Shown here: positions 56,981 to 64,000 of the stretch, in pieces | Position numbering within the stretch: position 1 is the first letter of the stretch | Layout: every line of letters starts with the position of its first letter | NCBI RefSeq assembly: GCF_029203305.1 | Contig: NC_089466.1 | Span: forward strand, 248,001 to 312,000 | Direction: 5' to 3' | DNA from: Yamadazyma tenuis | Lineage: Eukaryota; Ascomycota; Pichiomycetes; Serinales; Debaryomycetaceae | DNA: 64,000 nt | The notes under the pieces: model-generated | The model's input: the letters and a program-made list of their open reading frames with translations, nothing else | Told to the model about the DNA's origin: nothing | Databases searched by the model: none | Program-made: the position numbers and the translations under genes

Positions 56981-59482
56981 ATGGAGCTCGACTCAAAGCA
57001 GGTGGTGAGACTTTACACCACGCGGCTCGTCAATTCACTAGTTCCCTCTGAGTTTGGTCATGAGTATACACACAGTGTAACAAATGAGCTTTTAAATCAT
57101 TTCTTGAAGGGGAAAAACAACAAAACAAGCACTCACGACTTCAATTTGATCTTGAATGAATACAAGAAGATATTTATCAGCCACAGCAAGAACAACGAGT
57201 GGGTAAAGTTTAACAGTGTGATAAGTATGTTGACGCAACTTAAAACGGTTGATCAAGTCAAGAGTTATTTGGTATTTTTTGGGACTTTAAAGGGTATTAA
57301 CTTTGCCAGTACAGATACGCCTGCTGGACTTCGAAGTTCTCCTCGAATGTCATCTTCAAGTTCCAATTTCAACGTGAATCCTCGTTCAATGCAAATGAGA
57401 CTTGAATCTTCGCCATATAAAAAGAGTGGTGCCTTGGTGATGGAGGAAATCATCAGACCATACTATGAGACGTTGGATGAGCTGCTAATAATCCAGTATT
57501 TATCGTACACGCTAATGGGTATAGACTCCAAGATCTTGGCCTTTATTGAAGATGGAGATCATATCAAAGTTCAGATCCCCCAGGATATAAACAACAGCTA
57601 TTCCTTGCTTTTGGGAAAAATCATAGAGCCTGCCTTAATTTACATCAAGCTAAAGAAGGTGTTATCTCAAGCATTTGGATCCGGGTTGACTCCAATCAAA
57701 ACATCTTTCTTGTCTCTAATAGAGATGGAACTTAACAATTACTCGATGTTCATTAACGGGTTGTTCAAAGAAAATCATGGCTCTTTGATAAAAATCTTCA
57801 ATAAGTTATCTCCGACTATTTTAAGATTAAGAATATTCTACTCCTTGACGAACAAATTGAATCTCAGTGGCTTTGAGTTTTTACAGTCCACATACGAATT
57901 AACGAAATTTGGTGACACTACTATTAAAAGCTTAAGTGATGAAATCTTCAGCTTTATTTCGACTGAATATTATGAAATTCTTGAAAACTGGATCATAAGA
58001 GGTGAGCTCATGGATACCAACAATGAGTTCTTCATTGAGTTTGATAGTGAGGCCGATAATATTCAAGATATCATTGTGTTTCAACCTAGAAAGGTTCCTA
58101 ACTTTTTTGTCATCATCAACAAGAACATTGGGTTTAAGATTTTCCAAATCGGAAAGATACTAATCTTCTTGAGCAAATACTGCAAAGAGCTAAAATGGGT
58201 GAACGACTACACTCTCAAATACTCTAAGTTTGTGTATGATGATAATTCTGGGTTGAAGTCCATGAAAATCAACACAATCAACAGCTTGATCAACCAACAA
58301 TACGATGAATTGGTGAACTACATGACCTACATTCTCCACGGAAAATATGAAATGTTATCCCACATAAATAACTTCAAGAAATTTCTCCTTATGTCCTCGG
58401 GGGATTTCATGGATTCTTTGATTTTAAAAGGATATGATCTCTTTAATGAGCCTTCAAATCAACTTACATCCACTCAATTATCCAAAATTCTTGTTGAGTC
58501 AGTGAACTTTTCCAGCATCAAGAACTATAATATGGATTTCAAGAATCGACTAGATGCTAGGATCTTAAGTTTGAGTCATGGAAATATCGGATGGCAAGTG
58601 TTCACTATCGAATACAAAATTGAGGACTTGCCGATTAACTCATTACTCAACTACAAAGATTCGAGTATTGAGTATTTGAAGATGTTCAACTTTTTATGGA
58701 AACTCAAGCAGTTCAGTTACATGCTCAATATGAGCTTCATAGAGAGCAGCAATTTGAAACGGAATGACTTGAAAGAGTTTTTTAAGAAGTACAACCAAAT
58801 ACGGAAAATTCCAAGTGGACAAGTCAAGAGTCTCAAGGATCTAAAAATCAAATTCATCGTCAGAGCCTTCAAGGTGATCAGCGTTATTAGATTTAAGATC
58901 AGTAATTTTGTGAATGTTACCCTCGACTATTTGTTCAATGAAATCGAAAAGAACTATGTGAAGTTCACCAAAGCGTTCTACAATAAAAACAGCCTCAACA
59001 GCACCATGAGTATCAACCCGAGATTCAAAGCACTTATTCCCAATGCAGATCTGGCATCCTTGCCAGGGACTCATTTGATTCAAAGCAACCTTGACCAATT
59101 GAACTTTGAAGATATTATTAACCTCAATTCAAGCTACACCAAACAGTTCAACTTTAAGATTCTTGACACAAAAATTGCTGGGAAATCAGGAGAAGCATAT
59201 ATTGACCAAATATATGCTGTTCTTGAGACCGTATACAAATTCATTAACAGCAATCAAGAGTTCTTTTTTCTTTTGGTCGAGTATGTTACTTTGCTTAATA
59301 TCGACCAGAATTACAATATGACCGAAATCGACAGTGACTTGGAATTCTCTGAAGGAAACCTCAAGAACATCATCGATAAAATTTACTTGGATATTTATCA
59401 AGAATTCAAAAGTGGTGTTGAGGCTCTCGTCAAGGATTTGCGCAGTGATTTGGACTTAAAGGAATTGGCCAAGTTGTTTTAG
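56981..59482 (+). CDS. SPC98: Gamma-tubulin complex protein Spc98 (GCP3)
   Basis: An 833-aa spindle-pole-body component that with Spc97 and gamma-tubulin nucleates microtubules. It has GCP-family grip1 and grip2 regions: the block SYTLMGIDSKILAF followed by LLLGKIIEPALIYIKLKKV resembles GCP3 and points to Spc98 more than Spc97. The C-terminal grip2 half (about 560-830) includes FLWKLKQFSYMLNMSF. The frame begins one codon earlier with GTG; the ATG at 56981 is taken. Saccharomyces Spc98 has 846 aa. Confidence 0.85.
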   Translation: MELDSKQVVRLYTTRLVNSLVPSEFGHEYTHSVTNELLNHFLKGKNNKTSTHDFNLILNEYKKIFISHSKNNEWVKFNSVISMLTQLKTVDQVKSYLVFFGTLKGINFASTDTPAGLRSSPRMSSSSSNFNVNPRSMQMRLESSPYKKSGALVMEEIIRPYYETLDELLIIQYLSYTLMGIDSKILAFIEDGDHIKVQIPQDINNSYSLLLGKIIEPALIYIKLKKVLSQAFGSGLTPIKTSFLSLIEMELNNYSMFINGLFKENHGSLIKIFNKLSPTILRLRIFYSLTNKLNLSGFEFLQSTYELTKFGDTTIKSLSDEIFSFISTEYYEILENWIIRGELMDTNNEFFIEFDSEADNIQDIIVFQPRKVPNFFVIINKNIGFKIFQIGKILIFLSKYCKELKWVNDYTLKYSKFVYDDNSGLKSMKINTINSLINQQYDELVNYMTYILHGKYEMLSHINNFKKFLLMSSGDFMDSLILKGYDLFNEPSNQLTSTQLSKILVESVNFSSIKNYNMDFKNRLDARILSLSHGNIGWQVFTIEYKIEDLPINSLLNYKDSSIEYLKMFNFLWKLKQFSYMLNMSFIESSNLKRNDLKEFFKKYNQIRKIPSGQVKSLKDLKIKFIVRAFKVISVIRFKISNFVNVTLDYLFNEIEKNYVKFTKAFYNKNSLNSTMSINPRFKALIPNADLASLPGTHLIQSNLDQLNFEDIINLNSSYTKQFNFKILDTKIAGKSGEAYIDQIYAVLETVYKFINSNQEFFFLLVEYVTLLNIDQNYNMTEIDSDLEFSEGNLKNIIDKIYLDIYQEFKSGVEALVKDLRSDLDLKELAKLF

Positions 59483-59914
59483 GGTCTTCGGACTTTAAAA
59501 ATAATAAAAGCATGTGGTGACAATCCTAAAAAATCATGCCCCACAAAATGGACCGCGCACTACCTGAGCTCTCTGGGCACTTGAAGAAAAGGTCGTAAGA
59601 CAAGAAGCTACATGCTACTAATAATGATATAATGTATTATAGTTAATGATAGAAGAAGCATTAAATACCCACCTCTAGATATTGTTTCGGACGATATTGC
59701 CAAAGTCTACGACGGCTGTGCCAAAAATAACTGCTGTGAAGATCTAATCCCGAGGTTTATTGAAAATTACTAAAATCGCAGTCCGAGGACTTTCACATTT
59801 GCCAATAAATACATATAAACCTGCACTTCTAACTTTTTTTTTGTCCATTGGAACTTATCGTGGATTTTTCTTTCATTTGTGGTTTCACCTTAAAGTCATA
59901 GAACTGTTATAGAT
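59483..59914. promoter_or_regulatory. Intergenic region before CRC1
   Basis: 432 bp with the SPC98 3' end and the CRC1 promoter. A CCAAT box in reverse orientation (CATTGG, about 59846-59851) lies roughly 65 bp from the ATG, just after a T run. No gene is seen. Confidence 0.4.
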
Positions 59915-60766
59915 ATGGAAGAAGTCGATAGTGTATTAGTTGACAACGTCAAATCATTTGCTTCAGGAGGATTTGGTGGTATATGTGCTGTTTTAACAGG
60001 CCACCCCTTTGATCTCGTCAAAGTCAGACTACAAACTGGCGTATACGATTCTACCTTGAAGGGTATCAAGCTGACCTTGGTCAAAGAAGGATTACCTGGT
60101 TTCTACAGAGGCGTGGTTCCTCCATTGATAGGAGTTACCCCAATGTTTGCTGTTTCTTTCTGGGGTTATGATGTGGGAAAAAGACTCATTTCTTCCGCCA
60201 CGGGACTTTCTCCTGCTCAATTCCAAATCTCCCATATATCTGCTGCCGGGTTTCTTTCGGCGATTCCAACCACCTTGGTGGCAGCTCCATTTGAAAGAGT
60301 TAAAGTGATGATGCAGATTCTGAAGGAAAAGTCCTCAATGGGATCCGTGATTGCAGAAATGTACAGAACCGGTGGTATCAGGTCTATCTTCAAGGGTTCT
60401 GCCGCCACCTTGGCCAGAGATGGTCCTGGTTCGGCCTTATACTTTGCTACCTACGAGTACTTGAAGCAGGCATTAACCAAACCAGGAGAAGAAGGCTTAT
60501 CGTTATTGAACATTTCAATCGCCGGAGGATGTGCTGGTGTGTCTATGTGGTTGGGTGTTTTCCCCATTGATACGATCAAGTCAACTCAACAATCATCAAA
60601 CACAAACACTTCAATTGTCCAGACCACCAAGAATATCTACGCGAAGGGAGGTATCAAGGCATTCTTCCCAGGAGTGGGGCCAGCTTTGGCCAGATCCTTC
60701 CCGGCCAATGCTGCTACCTTTGTGGGTGTTGAACTTGCCACCAACTTCTTGAATTCGGTTCTTTGA
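59915..60766 (+). CDS. CRC1: Mitochondrial carnitine/acylcarnitine carrier Crc1
   Basis: A 283-aa inner-membrane carrier with three repeats of about 100 residues. Each has the PxD/ExxK/R signature: HPFDLVKVRLQTG, APFERVKVMMQ and FPIDTIKSTQQ. Substrate-contact regions and the text GGIRSIFKGSAATLARDGPGSALYFATYEY and FFPGVGPALARSFPANAATFVGVEL match Saccharomyces Crc1 (327 aa, longer at the N-terminus). It moves acylcarnitines into the matrix, where CTG-clade yeasts can use them for acetyl-unit or fatty-acid metabolism. Confidence 0.9.
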   Translation: MEEVDSVLVDNVKSFASGGFGGICAVLTGHPFDLVKVRLQTGVYDSTLKGIKLTLVKEGLPGFYRGVVPPLIGVTPMFAVSFWGYDVGKRLISSATGLSPAQFQISHISAAGFLSAIPTTLVAAPFERVKVMMQILKEKSSMGSVIAEMYRTGGIRSIFKGSAATLARDGPGSALYFATYEYLKQALTKPGEEGLSLLNISIAGGCAGVSMWLGVFPIDTIKSTQQSSNTNTSIVQTTKNIYAKGGIKAFFPGVGPALARSFPANAATFVGVELATNFLNSVL

Positions 60767-60914
60767 TACATATTTATGAAATATATTCTTGTGCCAACGG
60801 CTTATACCGATAACTTCACAGCCATGTGCGTGCGCATACCCAATTTTACTCTCCCGCAGCGATTATTTTCGAGGAATTGAAAACTCAGGGAGTATCAATC
60901 CAATTGTTTCAATC

Positions 60915-61780
60915 ATGTCTCTCACTGATGACCAAGTATGTAACATCACAAGCCGAACTACTCTACACTTCTGCCACCATTAAATTCATACTGATGGTGT
61001 CTAAACGGCAGTGAGAATGGTGCAGAATTGATGTCTTTCACCCTATCGCCCATCGCCGTCGCTCACCGACGACCGAAGTTTTGCTTATCATACCATCAAG
61101 TTTACTAACAATCCCGCCAGGTCAACGCCGAACTTCGCAAGATGAAGGCCTTCATCGAGAAGGAAGCTCAAGAAAAAGCTAAGGAAATTAAGTTGAAAGC
61201 CGACGAAGAATATGAAATTGAAAAGGCTTCCATCGTCAGATCTGAAACTGCTGCTATTGATGCTGCCTACGAACAGAAATTCAAGAAGGCTTCTTTGGCC
61301 CAGCAAATCACCAAGTCCACTATTGCCAACAAGACCAGATTAAGAATTTTGGCTACTAAGGAAGAAGTGTTGGACCAAATCTTCGACGAAGCTAAAACCC
61401 AGTTGAATAAAATAAGTGCTAACAAAGGTGAATATAAGGCTGCCTTCGTGGGTTTGATTGAAGAAGGTTTGTTTACCTTATTAGAAGAAGAAGTCACCAT
61501 CAAGGTTAGAGAAGCCGACTTGTCATTAGCTAAGGAAGTTGTCGACGAAGTCACCAAGGACTTTGAAGAAAAGGCCAAATTCCCTATTAAAGTCTTCGTC
61601 GACGAATCAGACTTCTTGAGCAAAGACTGTGCTGGTGGAGTGGTTGTTATCAACAAGAATGGAAAGATTGAAGTTAACAATACATTGGACGAAAGATTGA
61701 AGTTGTTATCTGAAGAAGCGTTACCAGGTCTTAGATTAGAATTGTTTGGTATTTCTGAAACCAGAAAGTATTTTGATTAA
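60915..61780 (+). CDS. VMA4: V-ATPase subunit E (Vma4), two exons
   Basis: A 226-aa peripheral-stalk subunit of the vacuolar proton pump. Exon 1 is 60915-60935 (MSLTDDQ). The intron is 60936-61120 (185 nt) with a GTATGT donor, TACTAAC at 61103-61109 and a CCAG acceptor. Exon 2 is 61121-61780, beginning VNAELRKMKAFIEKEA. The body matches Vma4: KAKEIKLKADEEYEIEK, LAQQITKSTIANKTRLRIL, GGVVVINKNGKIEVNNTLDERL and the end RLELFGISETRKYFD. Saccharomyces Vma4 has 233 aa. No CTG codon is seen in the coding sequence. Confidence 0.94.
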
Positions 61781-61946
61781 GTCTCCATTGTCAATTGCCA
61801 ATATTCACTTCTTCTCCTCCATTTCATTTATATGTCGTAATTCTCTCCACATATAGTATTTCAATACATTTGACTCCAGATGTTGTTCGCACTCAGTTCC
61901 AAATATAAAAGACTTCACAGGCTCCAAACTCAAATAACCAGCCGGT

Positions 61947-63491
61947 ATGCTATCAGCGGGATTTAACAGAGTGGCCTTGACTCGAGCAGAGGTTCAGACT
62001 TTTGGATTGTATCGAAACATACCATGTCTCCACCGGAATTATCTGTCAGATCCCAAAAAAGACTGGAAAAAAGCCTGGAAAAATCCTTGGAATTATCAAT
62101 GGTGGGGTCACTGCTGGCGAAACGGCTGGCGAAACAACTGGCAAAGTAACTGGAAGAAAGATGTTACTTCTCGGAGGCAATATAGGAGAGAACATTTCCT
62201 CAAGTATCTTCTCAAAAACAAAATGTTCCATCCCATCGAGCTGGTTACTGATCCTGAGAATCAGATACCCACATTCAAAGGATTTACTTCCAACGCCAAC
62301 ACCAAGATCGATATCAGTAAAATGGGGAAGTTAAAGCCTGTTCTTCCCAACGATGCGTATGTTTCTTGTACGGTATTTGATCAGTCGGGGAACAATATCG
62401 CAATTTCCAAGAGGTATCCCAAAATGCAGTTTTTAAAAGACCACAACTTACATCCACGGGATCTACGAAAGATCGATACCTCGTTGGTTGATGTGGCCCC
62501 TCAGATCATGATCCGGCCCCCCAATACAATTTTGGTGAATTTGCTGCATATCAAGGCCTTGATTAAAGAGGAACAAGTGATGATTTTTGATACTTCATCT
62601 CCAGAAATAGCCACCAAATTAGGGCTTTTCATCTACGATTTGGAACTGAAATTGAAAGCTCCTAATAACATGCCTTTTGAGTTCAAGGTCCTAGAAACCA
62701 TATTAATCAATGTAATGGGATACTTGGAAGCAGAACTCAAAGTACATATCCAAAACTGTGGGGCTATCTTATCTGAATTAGAAAGCCAAGTGGATAGAAA
62801 AAAATTACAGGATTTATTGATTCGGCTGAAAGGTGTACAGAGTTACTATCAAAAAGTATTGTTAATCAAGCAAGCATTGGAGACTCTATTAGACAATGAT
62901 GAGGATCTTGCAGCCATGTACTTATTGAAGCCTAGAACAGCTGAACTCAAAGGACATACCGAAGAAATCGAAAACATCTTGGAATCGTACTATTCTCATT
63001 GTGATGAGTTTGTGCAGCATTCGGGATCTTTGGTCCACGATATTAAAGCAACAGAGGAAATTGTGAATATTATTTTGGATGCAAATAGAAACTCCTTGAT
63101 GTTGTTTGAATTGAAGGTTACCATCTATACCTTGGGTATAACTTTTGCAACTTTAGTACCTGCTTTCTACGGTATGAACTTGAAAAACTTCATAGAAGAA
63201 AGCCAATACGGATTTGGAGCAGTTGTGGCCTTTTCGATTCTCCAGGGATTGTTCTTGACAATGCTTAATTTGAAGGCATTAAATAAGGTGCAAAGGTTGA
63301 CTCGAATGGGGGGATCAAGTCGTAGTAAGAAAATGGGAGAAACTCTAAATATGTCCCGACGGGATGTAAAACAAGAGTGGCTCTATGTGTGGATGAAGTA
63401 CATGAAAATGAAAAGGACACATTATCATTATCCTACTATGAAAGAGAGGTTTGCAATTTGGAGGATGATGAACGATAATCGACGTAAATAA
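61947..63491 (+). CDS. MRS2: Mitochondrial Mg2+ channel, Mrs2/Lpe10 family, with a Trp-repeat insertion
   Basis: A 514-aa inner-membrane magnesium channel of the CorA superfamily. A targeting sequence covers about residues 1-33. Residues 40-69 are an array of tryptophans at exact four-residue spacing (40, 44, 48, 52, then 53, 57, 61, 65, 69) encoded in part by 12-bp DNA repeats. The matrix domain follows (SCTVFDQSGNNIAISKRYPK, HPRDLRKIDTSLVD, LLHIKALI). A long helix then leads to the two membrane segments with the pore motif G409-M-N in FYGMNLKNFIEES. A basic tail ends it. CTG codons at 62646 and 62826 fall where Saccharomyces Mrs2 has Ser. Lpe10/Mfm1 is the alternative orthologue. Confidence 0.82.
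   Translation: MLSAGFNRVALTRAEVQTFGLYRNIPCLHRNYLSDPKKDWKKAWKNPWNYQWWGHCWRNGWRNNWQSNWKKDVTSRRQYRREHFLKYLLKNKMFHPIELVTDPENQIPTFKGFTSNANTKIDISKMGKLKPVLPNDAYVSCTVFDQSGNNIAISKRYPKMQFLKDHNLHPRDLRKIDTSLVDVAPQIMIRPPNTILVNLLHIKALIKEEQVMIFDTSSPEIATKLGLFIYDLELKLKAPNNMPFEFKVLETILINVMGYLEAELKVHIQNCGAILSELESQVDRKKLQDLLIRLKGVQSYYQKVLLIKQALETLLDNDEDLAAMYLLKPRTAELKGHTEEIENILESYYSHCDEFVQHSGSLVHDIKATEEIVNIILDANRNSLMLFELKVTIYTLGITFATLVPAFYGMNLKNFIEESQYGFGAVVAFSILQGLFLTMLNLKALNKVQRLTRMGGSSRSKKMGETLNMSRRDVKQEWLYVWMKYMKMKRTHYHYPTMKERFAIWRMMNDNRRK
62114..62161 (+). repeat. 12-bp tandem repeat (4 units) in the MRS2-type gene
   Basis: Four units of 12 bp start at 62114, 62126, 62138 and 62150: CTGGCGAAACGG, CTGGCGAAACAA, CTGGCAAAGTAA and CTGGAAGAAAGA. 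Each carries one TGG codon in the reading frame. More degenerate units with the same TGG spacing extend upstream to 62064. Confidence 0.9.
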
Positions 63492-63560
63492 TAATGGTAA
63501 TGATTTGACTTGTACATATATATAATAGATTTTATGTAAAAAATTAATGAAATTTAACAC

Positions 63561-64000
63561 TTAATCAGAATCCTCAGATTCATTTATTATAGCCTCTTCA
63601 TTGTCAGATCCTTCCGTATAGTGTGGTACTTCTTCAGATATATCATTGTTGGTGATTTCGTCATTATCATCGAACTTCTTATGGTTGTTCAGGTTGGATG
63701 CTTGAGAGGCTTGGAACTGGTCATTGGATAACGACATTCTACGGTTTCTGAACACTGGCTGGTTCTCTTCTTCAGTTCCTGGCTTGATTAATGTTCCTTC
63801 AATAGAAACAAACCTTCCTGAGCTATGGATGTTTTTAACATTGAACTTCAACTTTCCTTCAATTTTGATTTCATTTTCGTCCACCCAGTGTCCCAAAGAC
63901 TTAAATTGGCTCGAATTTTCCGTCTCATTATCTTCACCATACTCATCGATCTGAGATGGTATGAACTTCCAGTCAGAAGGAATATTGAATTTTTTGATGG
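63561..64000 (-). CDS. Unidentified acidic-tailed protein, C-terminal part (cut by right window edge)
   Basis: The minus-strand frame is open from the window edge to the stop at 63561, giving about 146 C-terminal residues. A compact-looking stretch (FNIPSDWKFIPSQIDEYG, then KSLGHWVDENEIKIEGKLKF) is followed by a Ser/Asn/Glu-rich acidic tail ending NESEDSD. I do not recognise the family. There is no ATG within the window before the conserved-looking part, so the start lies beyond 64000. It is convergent with the MRS2-type gene. Confidence 0.6.
   Translation of the reverse strand, partial: IKKFNIPSDWKFIPSQIDEYGEDNETENSSQFKSLGHWVDENEIKIEGKLKFNVKNIHSSGRFVSIEGTLIKPGTEEENQPVFRNRRMSLSNDQFQASQASNLNNHKKFDDNDEITNNDISEEVPHYTEGSDNEEAIINESEDSD

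Noticed and set aside
62002..62334. Plus-strand frame with Thr-Gly-rich repeats inside the MRS2-type gene
   Set aside because: It is the out-of-frame reading of the 12-bp repeat; the Trp frame continues into the conserved channel domain.

Overview
The window is budding-yeast nuclear DNA, most likely from a yeast of the CUG-Ser (CTG) clade. The evidence is: densely packed single-exon genes on both strands; orthologues of Saccharomyces genes throughout; short spliceosomal introns with GTATGT donors and TACTAAC branch points; strong avoidance of CTG in highly expressed genes (none seen in RPL22, VMA4 or HEM1); and, in the MRS2-family gene, two CTG codons at positions where the family usually has serine. 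The species cannot be named from this evidence. Leucines translated from CTG should be read as probable serines.

Layout. 1-7845: four Zn2Cys6 transcription factors side by side (the first cut by the window edge), the only accessory-looking part. 9264-24625: ISW1, a glutathione peroxidase that keeps one cysteine, MDM34, CHS7, RGD1, SHG1, a cullin, QCR10, ACP1, MRPS12 and ARC35. 24758-46957: PBS2, a small unknown membrane protein, REV3, GNA1, SMX2 (four exons), CTF19, IES1, VPS11, a DH/BAR-type protein, RTN1, TRM8, MRPL11 and a two-dsRBD RNase III (DCR1/RNT1 type). 47167-64000: carboxypeptidase Y, IVY1, PTR2, RPL22, HEM1, SPC98, CRC1, VMA4, an MRS2-type Mg channel with an unusual tryptophan array, and an unidentified protein cut by the right edge.

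These are ordinary eukaryotic single genes, not operons. Several themes recur: mitochondria (MDM34, QCR10, ACP1, MRPS12, MRPL11, HEM1, CRC1, MRS2), chromatin (ISW1, IES1, SHG1), chitin synthesis (CHS7, GNA1), vacuole and secretion (VPS11, IVY1, VMA4, CPY), and kinetochore or spindle pole (CTF19, SPC98). Some divergent pairs share very short promoters (SHG1/cullin 67 bp, SMX2/CTF19 75 bp). Seven introns in five genes were resolved by hand; they restore SMX2, QCR10, RTN1, RPL22 and VMA4 to full length.

No transposon, CRISPR array or tRNA was found. The most unusual signals are the 12-bp/4-residue Trp repeat in the MRS2-type protein, the Dicer-like RNase III, the one-cysteine peroxidase, the intron-rich SMX2 with two look-alike introns, and RPL22, whose 5' splice site is followed at once by a perfect but unusable branch point.
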